Shown here one piece after another: positions 24,440 through 37,842 of a DNA stretch of 64,000 nt (positions are counted from its first letter, which is position 1; each line of letters starts with the position of its first letter). Origin of the DNA: Lepturacanthus savala (Eukaryota > Chordata > Actinopteri > Scombriformes > Trichiuridae). A model generated the notes under the pieces. The model saw only the letters and a program-made list of their open reading frames with translations. It was not told the origin of the DNA and made no database searches. The position numbers and the translations under genes were made by a program. Where the stretch lies: assembly GCA_030544235.1 (NCBI GenBank), contig CM060471.1:6714348-6778347 (forward strand), written 5' to 3'.

Positions 24440-25650
24440 TATACACAGCTTATATCTTCTTAACCTTATCCACACCAAACAACTCCTAGATATTATTCAA
24501 TCATTTGGCAGTCCCTCTGGTTATAACATAAACTGGGCCAAGTGTGAAGCTATGCTTTTGAATCATTGTACATATATTACTGATCTGGGACCAGCTCCTT
24601 TCATCTGGAAAGGAGAAGGAATGAAATATTTGTGGGTAAGGACACCTACTCCTAAAATATGTGATTTAAATGCCCAACTTTTACTACAAATATAAAAGAA
24701 AACCTTAGAGGTTATTCTGTCCTGCTTTTGTCTGTATAGGGTAGAATTGATGTCTTAAAGATAAACATGCTCCCTCGTTTATGTGTTTTATTTTCTTCTG
24801 TTCCTTTGTATATTCCCAAATCATGGTTTGATAACAAACTGAATGTTCTCCTTTTTTCTGTGGAGGCCGAGAATCAGTCAGAAAAAAATATCTCCGCCAA
24901 CAGATAGAAGTCGTCTTACTGTCCCAGATGTATACTTGTATTATCTTGCATTTAATGCCAGAGACTCACTAATTTGGGGCTATAAACAAGATAGAAAAAC
25001 AGGTTGGAATTGGATGGAGGAGTTTCTGCTAACGGATAACAAATCACTTTCATTGTCATTGCTGTGGTTTGAATATTATCAAATTTGAATATTATTAAAT
25101 TCTCATGTGATATTACTAAAAGTGTTCACAAGAAAAGGAACAGAAAAACTGTGGTAGCATCATGTCCAATATGACAGCCTTCAAAACTGCAGGAAACATG
25201 GCAGCAACATAATATGACAGAAATATCACATATCATAGAAAATGTGGTGTTGTTGCCCTTCAATGAGCTTAAAGGAAAATAGAATTTGAAATCCATCACA
25301 TTCTTTCAGTATATATCTCTCCAAAGATTATTTTGATTATAATTTTGAGACAGATTCCTATAAAATGTTAATTAACTCTAATTTCACAGAAAAACACCCA
25401 AAGTCAGTAGCAATGGGGAAAAGACTATAGTGTTTCACTTAACAAAGAATTTGGAGAGATCCCACAGTAATTTCTAAATCCAATTCAGAGTTTTACAGTT
25501 GCAAACCCTTCATAGAGCTGATATCACTCCATTCACTTTAAAAAAAAATAGACCCAAGCTCCTCTGATTTCTGCTGAGATGGTTGGGGACAAGTGGAAGA
25601 ACGAATGGGTAGATATGTAAACCAAATTGTTTCTTAGTAGAACTATGGTG
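24440..25650 (+). pseudogene. LINE-1 ORF2 relic (3' part)
   Basis: Conceptual translation in shifting plus-strand frames gives hallmarks of the region after the L1 reverse transcriptase core. These are a FGSPSGYNINWAKCEAM-type segment near 24500-24550, a KYLWV segment near 24627, and GRIDVLKINMLPRL followed by a PLYIPKSWF segment near 24740-24830. Then come LTVPDVYLYYLAFNARDSLIWG near 24920-24985 and a distal segment with LHRADITPFTL near 25510-25545. Stops and frameshifts break every frame, so it is dead. The known role of the intact protein is endonuclease and reverse transcriptase for retrotransposition. Confidence 0.8.
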
Positions 25651-26162
25651 TTTTTCTTGGAACAGCTGATGCAAGTTTGGAAATGCATTTCTGTATAATA
25701 TATAGTTATTGACTGACAAATACTGAGCAGCCTGATCTGAGTTTCTCAGAAAAATGCTGGAGTGTTTCACAAATTGTTGAACTGCTCTGGCACCGTTGTG
25801 TGTTTTTACACTCGTCATGGCGTTGCTGGCTTTCTTGGAACGGTCAGTTGGTGCATCCATCATGTATTAGTATGTTCCATCACACACACTCTCACACTGA
25901 TGAGAACCAAGAGTAGGAGTGACAGCCATCTGCTTGCTGTCACATGAACAGATCACACCCGTTGCATTACAACACATACGCACATAAACACAGAAAGGCG
26001 GCGTGTTGGAACACACATATCACATGGATCAAGTGGAAAAACCGAGTGAGTTGACAGTTCTTCAATGCAGGCTGGTTCACAGCAAATTATATAATAACAT
26101 TCAAATTGATCATGTTTTTATCACTATAATATTTTTGACATTGTTGTCATGATCCTTTAATG
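25651..26162. other. Non-coding, nothing recognised
   Basis: The minus-strand 117-codon frame at 25510-25863 overlaps the L1 relic and is its antisense shadow. Nothing else is recognised. Confidence 0.45.
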
Positions 26163-26711
26163 CAAGGAGGTCAAACTCAGTTCAGTTCATGGGCCACATT
26201 CAGCACTATTTAAACTCAAGTGGGACAGACCAGTAAAAATAAATGTACAAATAATGTATAATTAAATCAGTAACACCTAACAATTTCTACTCCTCCATTT
26301 TATGTACAGAAATACATTATGAAGATTTACACTATTAATTAAACTTCAATTTACAAAACAGGAGAGATGTGAGAAAAATTTGAGTAATTTCAACAAAATG
26401 ATCTCTTTGTTATTCCATATTCAATCTACTGTTGCATTTCAATTAAAAACTGTTGCATTTCAATTAAAACTGTTTCCTCACTGAACTATATTTATCTATT
26501 TAAGCAGAAGGTGAAGTTATCTCCTGCTTTACAAACCATTTACATATCAAAACTAAATATTTTATCCCTTGAGCCCTAAAAGATTCTCACTTCACATTTC
26601 TGTAAAGAAATAGGAAATAGTCCATTTTTTTGTCACACTTTTGTGCAGTCATCCAGTTGGCCGGATTGGACCCTTTAGCAGCCCGTGGGCCGCATGTTTG
26701 ACACCCTCTTG
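26163..26711. mobile_element. Non-autonomous hAT-type element with clear TSD
   Basis: The termini CAAGGAGGTCAAAC and GTTTGACACCCTCTTG are related inverted repeats. The flanks CTTTAATG (26155-26162) and CTTTAAGG (26712-26719) agree at 7 of 8 positions. The subterminal GGGCCACATTCAG and GTGGGCCGCATG motifs are shared with related hAT derivatives in this window. Length 549 bp, no coding capacity. Confidence 0.8.
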
Positions 26712-26719
26712 CTTTAAGG

Positions 26720-27325
26720 GCTGCAGGGAATTAGATGGTTCCAGAAATAAAAATGAGCACTGGAGCAAATGACACATGCTGCAGACTGGACATTGTGCTT
26801 TCTCATTTCCTTGAGCCCCATCCTCCTCACCCCAACGAAATCACTGCGGCGACCTTGAGGAGGACAGTTTGGCCATAAGATCCGTTTCTCTTTTTTTTCT
26901 GCTCCCACTCCATCTTCCTCCATCCCTCCCTCCCTGTTCCTCTTTTAATCCTCCGCCCTCGCACACCGGTCTGATTTATACGGCCGGGGTGAAGACAATG
27001 GCCACTCAGAGTGGAGGATGGGAGTGGAGGGCTAGAGATCTCACTGGCGTCACCACTTTCCCAGTCAGCTTCCACAGCTGCGTTAAAGTGGAGTTGAAAA
27101 ACAGGAAGAGTCACGACCTCAGAGGGCAGATCTCAAGACAAGAGCTGATCGGAGATGACCTCTGACCTTGAGGAGATGCACTAGAGGAATGGATGTTGTG
27201 TGTGGGTGTGTGTGTACAAAACAACAGATGAGAGATTTAAATGAGGAAACTGAGAATTAATTTGGGATTCTTATTTATTCTTAGTTGTAGATCAAATTTG
27301 TATTTAATATTTAAACTTCATCCAT
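26720..27325. other. Candidate conserved non-coding block
   Basis: The part 26760-27170 is GC-balanced and includes a C/T-rich run at 26905-26950. Both strands are open for about 95 codons without protein resemblance. The remainder is AT-rich. Confidence 0.25.
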
Positions 27326-28120
27326 GCCAAAAAAAGGTCGCACCTAAAAAATAGTCACGCACATTTCATTGGACAGCCTTTAGCTTTAATTATGGTAGAC
27401 ATTCACTGTGGCATTGTTTCAATAAGCTTCTGCATTGTCACCAGATTTATTTCCATCCAGTTTTGCGTTCATTTTTCACCAAGATCTTGTATTGATGATG
27501 GTAGAATCGGACCACTGCACAAAGTCTTTACTTGGGATAAAGGTCTGGACTCTATGGTGGCCAATCCATGTGTGAAAATGATGTCTCATGCTTGCTGAAC
27601 CACTCCATTCCAATTTGAGCCTGATGAATCCTGGCGTTGTCACCTTGGAATACGCTCGTTCCATCAGGGAAGAAACAGTCCATTGATGGATTCACCTGGT
27701 CGTTCATTTCATCTGCTTCTTGTTTTACCCTGATGCTCCGTCATTCTGGTTCCTCCTTGTGCTTCCAGTGTTTAATGATACGTTGGACCAACAATATACC
27801 AATAATGCGTTCAAACCAACTAAGAAGTCCAGTTGTTTGCACTAAACTCCACAAGAAAAAATGACCTGGATGACTGAGAACCTGCATGGACAGTTTAGTA
27901 GTTCCTGAAATCTCCTTAGATGTTTTCTCTGCTTGATGCCAATGAGTTGACTCTTCTCAAACAGAATAACATCTTTACCACAACCACGGGATGGTTGTTT
28001 AAGAAATGAGAAGCTACTCATTGCATCAGTTAGGGTTAAATATCTTATTGCCACCTGGAAGATAAGTTCATTTATTTAGTTAAATCCAGGTGGTGACTTT
28101 TTTTTGGGCCAGACAGTGTA
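27326..28120 (-). mobile_element. Tc1-like DNA transposon relic with dead transposase
   Basis: The left end GCCAAAAAAAGGTCGCACC and the right end, with GGTGGTGACTTTTTTTTGGGCC, are inverted complements and mark the termini. The minus strand encodes transposase remnants: a WIGHHRVQTFIP segment near 27540 that corresponds to the WPPQSPDLNP-type motif of Tc1 transposases, and an N-terminal helix-turn-helix remnant toward 28000. Large internal deletions and frameshifts make it non-functional. Confidence 0.75.
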
Positions 28121-28775
28121 TTATTTGTTTTAGTTAAAACTGGATTACAAACTCAGAAGCCTGATGATAGATGGTTCTCTGGGTGCAACCTCTAATATTT
28201 CTGTGGAGACAGTGGATCTCTGGTCCAAGACTTTTCTGTTCTTCAGTGCAACACACAACTCGAGATGCAAGAATGAAGATGTACAAGCTAATAAAAGCTT
28301 ATAAAAAGCTAATAGAGTTTGATTAGGGACTGTGATTGGTAAGTCTTTGGAAAGAACTTCCGCACATCTTAGTAAAGGACTGTTTACTTGTTTTTTTAGT
28401 GTTGATTTTAATTTGGAAGTGAATGTAAAATGTGTCAAATGTGTGGTTTCCGCTTATCTGGACAGTTGTCTCCCCGTCTGACAGTTTGTTCAGACCATAC
28501 GCTGTATAATCATACAGGAGCTGAGCTGGTGATGGTCTGCATTTCCTCCCAGAGGATTTTTTTTTTTTTTTTTCGCTTCAGAGCATCAGACCCGAACCAG
28601 CCTGAGGGCAGAGGTTGGGCTCTGACACCAGTCAGTGAATGTAACACGGGTCCTTGCATGTGTAGTAAAACAATAGCGTGTGTGTGTGTGTGTGTGTAGC
28701 GTGTGTGTGTGTGTTCGCATGTCTGGGTGGGCTGTGCTATGTGAGCATGAATAGCGTCTCCATACACAGCCCCTC
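28121..28775. other. Non-coding; T-run and GT microsatellite
   Basis: A 15-T run lies at 28559-28573 and a GT-rich tract at 28677-28714. No coding exon is recognised. Confidence 0.45.
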
Positions 28776-29430
28776 GGGGATAAACAAGTAGAAAAGTAAC
28801 TGCTCCCCTGGAATACGCTCTATCAGTTTAAATGAAACCCTCCAATTTTCACCACGGGTGGGGAGGAGATAGCATCTCTGATTTGAAACCGCAGCTCCTT
28901 CGACTCCACATCCCTCACTTATGGCCAAGGCAGTGTAAACATTTAATGAAATGACTAATCCCACTTTTAAAAGTACCTTTTTTTTTGTACATCGCCAACA
29001 GGTGATAGGAGCAGGAATGAAGCATCTTGATAGGAAGGATGGTTGAGGCTGTAATAGGGGAGCTTGGTGTCGTTTGGGAGGCTGGGTGGGTGAGGTAGAG
29101 GTGGGTGGGTGGGTGGGGGGGCGTTGACTGTTTAAACGCTTATGGACGCCCATGCGTGTCGAGACTGCCAATCCTCTGGGAAATCAGGGCCCGGGAAGCC
29201 GTCAGGCTCCCTGGAAAGATCCACATTTCTAAGCACGGAGATCTGACATTTGGAAATGTGAGGCAGCCAAAACCACCTGCCACATCCAAAGCTCCGATAC
29301 AAGCCTCCGACGAGACAGACAGCGACGGGAAATGGGTCTCATTTGTTAAATTTTTAGATCTCATCTTGCTCCCCTTTTCTCCACCTCCTGCCTTTTTCTT
29401 TTTTTTTTCTCTCCCCAGATTCATCATCAT
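28776..29430. other. Candidate conserved non-coding block
   Basis: A GC-balanced block, with the sub-blocks 28780-28970 and 29130-29340 especially free of simple repeats. A GGGTGGGTGGGTGGG tract lies at 29100-29118. The 144-codon minus-strand frame at 28737-29171 is low-complexity in P, T and Q and is not protein-like. Confidence 0.3.
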
Positions 29431-31094
29431 TGAGCTATAACTTTCAGAAGTGTCTGGATATCTCTGTAATGAGAACAACCCCCTAGATATTATTGATCTA
29501 TGTCCTCAATTACCTTCCAACTCTCAATTATTTAATATGGTTCCAGCTCCTTTTGCTTCCAGAAGTTGTTCAAAGGAAAAAGAAGAAGGTTTAACTCTCC
29601 AATCGCACCTCTTCCTGGCACAGATAAAGCGTTTCTGTGTTACACGTCTTATCTGATTGATTCCACACTATAATGCAATCTCCAAGGTCTTGGTTTGTAA
29701 AGCAAGCATTTCCCTGCGTTATCCCACACTGCCAAGGTGACCGAGTCGCTGCATCTACTGCTTCTTTACAGGCAAATTTACTGTATTGCCGTCGGAGACA
29801 TTTGTATTATTATCCAATTTTACTGAGGCTGTGTGACAGAAAGCAGGACTCAGATCATGATGTGCGGTTATAATAAAAAAGAACATATAGGCAGGACTGA
29901 TGTGAGCTGAGTACGCGCCAAATGCCCAAAAGCAGAAAGAGGAGACAGAAGCATAATCACACAGGGTTTACAAGCATACTTGACTTTATTGAAATCCCAT
30001 GCATGCAACAGCAAACTAACTGAACATTGTAGCTTAGCAAAAAAAAGACCCCTACAGCACCAGCATCCATTCCTAAGCTGCCAATCAAATCGCTCCCAAA
30101 GTGGAGTAGAGCGAGCTCCATCTTCTCAGAGCCTTTAAGAGCAGAGAAAAACAAGTTGGGGCTGTTTTGTGTGTAAGTGTCTCACAGGCATGATTCTTGA
30201 AGAATTTTATTTGATTTGTTTCTATCTCTTTCAACTGAGGATTATATATTGTATGACAACTCAGAGTCATTTTTCTGTTGGCCATTTGACATCATTTTTT
30301 AATGTGAATTGATCTGATTCCCATCCACATGTAGTTTAAAAGAGACGCTTTACAGCTGTTTCTCTGTCTGCAGCCTCAAACAGGCAGACTGCTGATGTAA
30401 GAGAAACTGGATCTGACTCAGTGAATAACAGGACAGACAGGTTGACTTTTTGCATTCAAACAGCCACAAAATACGACAGAAACAACAACAAATGACTAAA
30501 ATCTAGATTATTTTATATTGACAACATGCCAAACACCTTCAAAGTAGATGGGGCAGTGTTTAACGAGTTTGTCATCTACTCACTCAACTATCAACATTCC
30601 TTTGACCAGCAGGAGCCACTATATCACTACAACAATCAATGGACATATTTCATAAGTTGGTTCCATCTCAGAATTTTATGGGTTGGTCCTCAGTCAATTC
30701 TAACTCCTACCATCAATTTCATGAAAATAAGCAGCAAGGTTAGTTCATTAATTGATTAAATTAATCAATAATTGTTGTAATCCTTTTTTAAGTAAAAAGT
30801 TAAAAATCTGTTGGTTTCAGCTTGTCAGATGTGATGATTTATTGCTTTTCTTTGTGATGAACTTAATATCTTTTGGAGTGTGAGTGAGACACAGCCAGAC
30901 ATTTGAAGATGGAACTTTGGACTGTGTGGGATCTGTAACAGATTTTCACTATTTTCTGACATTTTCTGTACAAAAACAATGAGTCAAGACAACAATAAGT
31001 AAATTGACTATCAAATGCAACGAGGGGTGGACTACTTTATTATAAGGGAAGTGCTGATGTCAGGAGATTGATATGATTTGATATATACATTCAA
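29431..31094. other. Non-coding, nothing recognised
   Basis: No gene or named repeat seen. Confidence 0.4.
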
Positions 31095-31121
31095 GATATA
31101 TATATATATATATATATATAA

Positions 31122-31211
<90 letters not shown>
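31095..31211. repeat. Compound (AT)n-(GT)n microsatellite
   Basis: About 26 bp of AT repeats run directly into about 88 bp of TG repeats. Confidence 0.95.
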
Positions 31212-31214
<3 letters not shown>

Positions 31215-32810
31215 GTTATGTCAATTAAAGCCATTTTGAAGGATATAAATAAAACACATCACTGCATTGCAGCAAGTTAGCAGTAGAACACACACCTGAT
31301 TTTAAGTAACAGGCTGTTGTTTGGCAGCTAATTCTGTGTAAGTGTGTGTGACATGAACAGATTCTTTATGTGTGTGTATTTAGAGGAGCTGCGTGTGTGT
31401 ATGAAGAATCTGTCTCAGAAAATTACTCCTTTGAAGCCTGGGGGGGTATCTTCAACCTCGAATTCTTATCTTTTGATGTTATATGTGTATGATGTCTATC
31501 TATGCGTGCCTGCCTGTTGGAAGGATAATGAATTTTCGATTAGACATTTTCTCAAAGATAAACTATTTAAACGCTACATTAGGGTTGAAGTAAGTATATT
31601 TTTGCAGAATTTGACTCAGATAGTGGGAGGTGGAGCAGTGTGTTTCCTCCACTATGCAGAGCTTCAGGCAGCTCTGTTTGAAAGATGACTGGCGCCCTCT
31701 AGCAGCCAAAAGAACACACACAGATGCTGTGTGGACCTATTAAAATGATAAGAATGACTGTAACTGTGCCTTTTGTCAGTATCACTCACTGTCACAGCAC
31801 ACATTCTGTATTTGGGTTGTACCTGCTGACTGTGAGCAAGAAGACACTATAATCATCCCCCATTTTATTCCTGTTTTTTCGTAATTTCCTGCAGCAGATG
31901 CCTCACACATTGCAGAGAAATCACTTTGAGCCATGAAGGACATCACTGAAGGAAATTGTGTAATCTGCTGCGTCTCCCAGTTAATCACTGGGCTTAATAA
32001 GTCATGAAATCATTCATAGTGTGACTAGGTTGCGGTTTCTATGAGCCTGCTGCTGCCCAGATGAGAGGTTTGAGGTCACTGGTGTGAGCGTCAGGAAACG
32101 CTGCTGGCCACACGTTAGATAGCACTTTTGCAAAGTGACCACACACAGATGATGAAATGCAACTGATGAAGAGCTGGATTTCACATTTCTTCTGACGTTA
32201 ATGAATAGTTTAGATGAATATTTGCATGTCCTGACATTCCATCATTATGCTTAATAATCTCAGCAGCTGAGATTCTCACCCTGCCGAGCAAATTTAAAAT
32301 TTTCCTTGAATAATTTGTGAGTGCTTCACTTTTAACTCGTTGTTTCACTTTAAATTGCCCCACATTCATTTTAATGAAGTCATCAAACCATGTCTGGAGC
32401 TATAGTTTCTCCTTATTCTGCTGCATGCAGCTTGAGGTAATGTATTTTCAAAATAAACCTGTTTTTTTTTTTATTTATAACCAGCACAAGTGAAATCACT
32501 TGCAAGCAGATTACATGATGCAGCATTCATGTCATTGTAGAAATAGTGAAATGTGCTATATCTATAAATATCTCTGTTCAAACATGGTCTATGACTTCAT
32601 TAAATTAACGACCGATTTGTTACAGATTTCCTAAAGAGCTGTTATTTTTTGTCACTTAAATCAATGAAGATGGTAAATGTATAGAGCATTTACCTCTCAT
32701 GACTCCTTTATTTATTTATTTAGTCATTTATAATTTTGTTTCATGTTGTTTGCTTCTATTCCCCCTCTTTTATTTTTATGTTTGTTATGAGGCTTGTATG
32801 TTGTCTAAAA
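31212..32810. other. Non-coding, nothing recognised
   Basis: The 114-codon plus-strand frame at 31344-31688 lacks any recognisable domain and depends on a GT-rich opening. I do not call it a gene. Confidence 0.4.
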
Positions 32811-33265
32811 CAATGGTTCTCAAAGTGGGGTCCAGGGACCCCTAGGGGTCATTGAAGAGGTTCCAGGAGGTCCCCAGGAAATTTACATTTATTTGTATTA
32901 TTTTCCCTTTGCACATGAAGTTCTTTCATTTCAAATTTAATTTTCCATTTTATATATGAGGTTAAAATGAATAAGGTGATGGAATAAATAAATAAATAAA
33001 TAAATACATTTTAAAATAATAAACAAATAAATTAACTTTATGACTTAATTAAAAAAATATTATGGGCATTTACTGGTATATTTATTCATGTACTGAGTCA
33101 TTATTTATTTATTCTTGATTATGGCAGTTTCAGTCCTCCATAATTTTGACCTTGAGTTTCTGACACTTTCTGTTATAAAACATCTTAAAGCACAAATCTT
33201 ATCAGATGGGGTCCGTGATCTGGTTTTCATGAGTTTAAGGGTCCTTGGTGGTTTGAGAACCACTA
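32811..33265. mobile_element. Non-autonomous hAT-type element
   Basis: The termini CAATGGTTCTCAAAGTGGGG and GGTTTGAGAACCACTA are inverted repeats. The flanks GTCTAAAA (32803-32810) and GTCTAGAA (33266-33273) match at 7 of 8 positions. The subterminal GGGGTCC and GGGTCC motifs occur at both ends, as in the widespread teleost family with this terminus. The 455-bp element encodes nothing. Confidence 0.8.
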
Positions 33266-33273
33266 GTCTAGAA

Positions 33274-34309
33274 AGATCCTGCCAAGCAAGAAAATGTAAC
33301 AAAAAACATTTTATATATATTACTGAAAGAAGAATATAGAATATAAATTTTCAAATATTTGAAAAATAATGAATAAAAATAACATGGTCTGAGACATCAG
33401 ATGTCTTTCTTGATCTTATTCTGGCCGTCAGCTGACTCAATGACCTTTGACCCCCCAGTGGATGTGATATTTAGTTTTGATCTGTTGTTTGCAGACAGCT
33501 GATATTCATTCAGTATCTTGTCCAGGGTTCTCATGGCCTTCAGGGGGAATCCGCAGAGATCTCAGAGTGTAGAGTGGTTTAAATGCTGACTCATTGTGAC
33601 TCATTGCGACTCACTGACTCTTCATGTTCTGAGAGTCCAACCGCATCAGGAATCGTCTGGTGGCTCCCGGACACAGAGACAAATACAGCCGCAGCTTGTT
33701 CAAATTCACAGGCGTTTGTGTGAAACCATTGTTCAGTTCCAACATTTGAAGTGATTTTTCAATTATTCTAAACTGAACTGCAGCAGACATGACTCACTCC
33801 AACTGATCCGACTCCACAGTGAAGCTATTTTCTATTGTTCTTGTGCTGCAGGTCATTACACTGCAGTGTTTTGTGGTGGAGATAATAATTTGTCGGTGCT
33901 TCACACTTACACGTTATTGCTGTGTTGAGTTTGGGGGTAATTTGAGCTAATTAAAATACAAACAGTTTATAATATGATTGAAGGTATTGTTTTACAGTTT
34001 TAATACCTGCATGCATCTAAAGTCAAGTTTTATAGCAAATAAAGAACAACAATGCATTTTCTCATTTATACTAGTGGTACCCTGATGTGGGGATTTTTTT
34101 TTTTCTTGTCAACACACATGACCTAAAATAAAGTGATTACATCTCCCCTCTATCCAGCACTTATATACAATACAATGCATTATTTCTTATTATTTTTGTG
34201 TGAATTAAAAAAGGTGGATGATAGAGTGAATTTAACTGTTTCTTACAACTAGCCAGACCGGGACATGTTATATTTAGCCTTGGACCTTCTACAGAACCGT
34301 ATTTTAGTA
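33274..34309. other. Non-coding, nothing recognised
   Basis: The sub-block 33415-33700 is GC-richer. No exon is recognised. Confidence 0.4.
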
Positions 34310-35110
34310 ATTTCAGGCTACCAAAAAATGTGTTCTGGTGGAACGGAAAGAAAGGCTCTACCACTCAACGTGAATTATATAATAAAACAGGTGAGTTATA
34401 TAGAAGTTCTGCAGTTCTGCAATGAAGATTTCTCTCAGTCTCCACCATGAATTCACATGATAACAAAGACTAATAATCATAAACCCCAGTTTTACAAACA
34501 TAAGTAGATAAATAAGTAATTAAATACTTTATTTAAAACATAAAACAAGACCAAACTGACCCAAATCAGGAAAAAAAACTTGAAATAAGGGAAGTTATCT
34601 GCAATGTAAAGTTCAATGATTCAATGATTAATAACATTTCAAAGATCAATTATTTACCATAAAATCATAGAACTCACATTGAGGATCATTACAGAACATG
34701 AAGAATATATTCTGTAAGATTTTTAAGAAGGATAGAAAACTATCAGCTCAAATCTAAATTAAATATAAAACGTGGTTAGTTGCAGGCCTACTATATTAAT
34801 ATTTTCTAATTGTATTGAGGATGTGGATATTGTCAATATATATTGATGCTGTAACATTGTGTTTCACTACAGATAAAATACTTTATTTTGTCTTGTAGCT
34901 GAGTTTTTCTCATGTGATATATGAATAAAACACAAAGCTGCCCTCATATCAGGGTTTTTGGATATTAACAAGTTATCTCAACTCAGTTCTATGTGATTCT
35001 TATCATAAAGGAAGTGAATTATAAGACAGTTGGCCTCACTGGATGCAGGCAGCTCTATTAACTGGACATATCTAATTTACTCTCAACAATTAATAATGTG
35101 TAGGTCATGG
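34310..35110. repeat. Dispersed repeat, copy 1
   Basis: Shares ordered blocks with 47280-47730: a block with GGAA(C/T)GGAAA and CCA(C/T)CACTC near 34340-34380, AATAATCATAAACCCC near 34471-34486, CATAAAGGAAG near 35006, and AATTA(A/G)TAATGTGTA(A/G)GTCATGG near 35087-35109. It is longer than the second copy because of AT-rich insertions. No coding capacity; the element class is unknown. Confidence 0.6.
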
Positions 35111-37800
35111 AGGATATGTACACATGTACAGGATGGTCTTTCAGTCCACCACAACCTTCTTCCTGTGTTTATATTCTAACATCCACTGTCATTATCTGAT
35201 GTGAGTTGTACATGTGCAGTCAGGTCCGGCTGGTTCTGCCATCTTGGACAGCAACACTCCTTGGACAAACCCCTATTTGCAATTGCTTGCAAATCATTTT
35301 GAAAGGTCACAAATATTGGAATGTAATGGCTCATTTAAAAATGAGCGATTTAGATTTTTTTTTAAAGCTAAAGGTGTATGTTCAGATAGGACACTGTCTA
35401 CCTAGCTGGAAAAAGACATATAAATGGAAGATTCATTTCTGTGGTTAACTACATCTTAAAAGGTAATGTTGCTATCATGCTTAGTTGTCTGCTGTGAGGA
35501 CGGCTTTTTATTCCAAGCTGGACTCATATTGGGCAGGCAACACAGCGAGGCAAGGTTTGTTTGGATGTCTTTCGAGCTGCTTGGGAAGTACATTATCTAC
35601 TTGAGAGAGAAAGAGAAATACTATATGCTGTAAGTCATCATTTACACTATTTAATGCAGCAGAGAGGAATCCGTACAGGTGTCAACTCTACCTGCATTGC
35701 ATTGCCTTTTCCTTAATTTTCCACTCTTCCCCCTTGATTAAACATCTAGTGAGTAAATTAAGAATCCTTGTGCGATGCCATCTTGCTTTGACATTCGACT
35801 CAGGCTGCTTCGAACCTGCCCCAGTTCCAGAGTCGGAATTCAAGGACCATTCAATTGCATTTTTTCGATTTGGAGGTTGGATCTTTCCGAGTTTTGAGTG
35901 CAATGGAACGCAGCATCACTTCAGTTAATGACAGTGATTCCACTCACATCTGACCAACTTTCTCACCTGGCCTGCTGTGGTGCATTTTTCAGGTCCTGCT
36001 ACTAAACTAAACCAAGTTCACCAACTCAACAGACCACAGCAAACAGACTAAACTCATCCAGACCACATTCCGAGGTGGTCTGAGAAGCATATGTCCTGGA
36101 CCACATTGAAGATCCAACTACCCAACTGGTGTCTGGTGGACTCAGCAGGCCGGAGCATTTCTGCCTCCTGGTTCCTATGCCCTTTGTCCAAAGCTGTGCT
36201 CAACTTGTTTGATTAAGAGGATAAAAAATAATATACAATGCATGTATTTGTCTGAATAAAATGCTTTTTCCATCATCTTCCAACTACAATGCATAGAAAC
36301 TAAACCAAAGCCAGTAAACAACTTGTTTTTCTCATGTCTGTCTCAAAGGAAATATATATTTCAGAAACTAAAAGTTGAACTCTGAGTTTCCTCTGTTTAT
36401 AACTATGGTATTTAGTTGCGCTGCGGTGACATTACTGCGAGCATGGAAACAATTACTGAGAGCAGCCTCTCTAATCTTTATAGTAAATCGTTAAAGAAAA
36501 CACTTCTACATCAATACAGCACACAATGAAGAAATCAGCCAAACAGTTTGTGCCGCTCCACATAATGGAGCTGAGGATTTATCAGGAGGAAACTGTTTCA
36601 CTCTGTGAACCCGGGCCATGTAACAGCTGACCTTTTGACACACTTATCGTTTGTGCTGTGGGGGGATCGAGTGTATTTAATACACTCCAAAACATCCATT
36701 TATCTGTCTGTCTATCTATCTACGCTTCTTTTTTTTCCAAGCGCTGTTCTTCCTTTTTTGTTGGGAATATTACTTCTTTGCTCTTCGGTGGATCATTAGT
36801 TGGAAGCTCAGAGATGCTGTGGCTCGAACTTCCCTCACAGACATCGACATTTATGCTGCCGGCTAAGAAAACGCTTCAGGTGTGTTAGTATCAATCTTTA
36901 ATGGTTAATGATTACTTTATGAGATGCTGTCAGCATGGCAGGCTCAGTCCATCAGTTCTGGTGTACATTAAAAAAAATGTTTAATTCCAGGCGGATGAGT
37001 CTTTGGTGATTTCTAGACTGATCACCTCACGCCACCATGAAGCTTACACTGGTTTTTGAGTGAAATATCTGAGCTGAACACCATGAAATGTTTTGCAGAC
37101 GTTCATGGTCCCCTCAGGAAGAATTGTAATGACGCAGATTTTCATCGGTTTTGAATTGTGATTTGTCCAATAATTTGCTTAATGAACAAATATTTGCTAA
37201 ACTAATATTATTCCTCCGGTTCAGATGTTATCGCTCGAGTGAATGGATGTTATCAGTGGTTATAGAGGCCTGCTACACCTGCTGGTAGGTTCAGAAAGTG
37301 TTATCATCTATTGATAAGAAACACCATCTAGCAGACATAGTAATTCTGAGCCAGGGACGAGGTGCTGTAGTTCAGTTCCTTTTTAAGTGGACTTCATTAG
37401 CAGGAGGAGTAGGGTTGGCTCGTTAGTTCAGGCGGTTACAAAAATGGACAGAAGTTGGAAAAGTTCAATAAGTTTAACTTCACTGAACACCAAAGTATTG
37501 TGGATTTTGAAGTGATCATTTTGACCTCACATTTCCTAAACCTAACCAAGTGATTTTTGTGCCTGAATCTAACCAGACCTTAACTACAGCATTTTTTAAA
37601 GCTCAACATTAAAAATGTGATGTTCAGTATTGCCGGTTAAAAATATCTAATTATACCTTAATTAAATACAAATAAAATAAAAATACAAAAATTACAAAAT
37701 ATGTTAAATAAATAAAAAAAAACAGTGGTACCCACAGTCATTGCACAGTCCCATTCACAATCACACAATCACAATCCCATTCCACAACCCATTGCTCTAC
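35111..37800. other. Non-coding, nothing firmly recognised
   Basis: Open frames at 35206-35448, 35734-35928 and 36605-36888 have no recognisable domains. The segment 36900-37260, with GCCACCATGAAGCTTACACT, may be a worn copy of the same kind of dispersed repeat suspected at 23820-24070. Confidence 0.35.
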
Positions 37801-37842
37801 ATGCATTATATTCATATAATATAACATATGAATATAATGCAT
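37801..37842. repeat. Perfect 17-bp inverted repeat (hairpin)
   Basis: The arm ATGCATTATATTCATAT (37801-37817) and its exact reverse complement (37826-37842) are separated by the 8-base loop AATATAAC. It is AT-only apart from a few bases and lies in a gene-free stretch. There is no trailing feature that would make it a vertebrate terminator or miRNA precursor. Confidence 0.9.

Noticed and set aside
28737..29171. Minus-strand open frame of 144 codons
   Set aside because: The product is dominated by a Pro/Thr/Gln stretch from a GGGT-type simple repeat and has no recognisable domain.
31344..31688. Plus-strand open frame of 114 codons
   Set aside because: No domain, signal peptide or splice context is recognisable; the length is within chance expectation for a 64-kb window.
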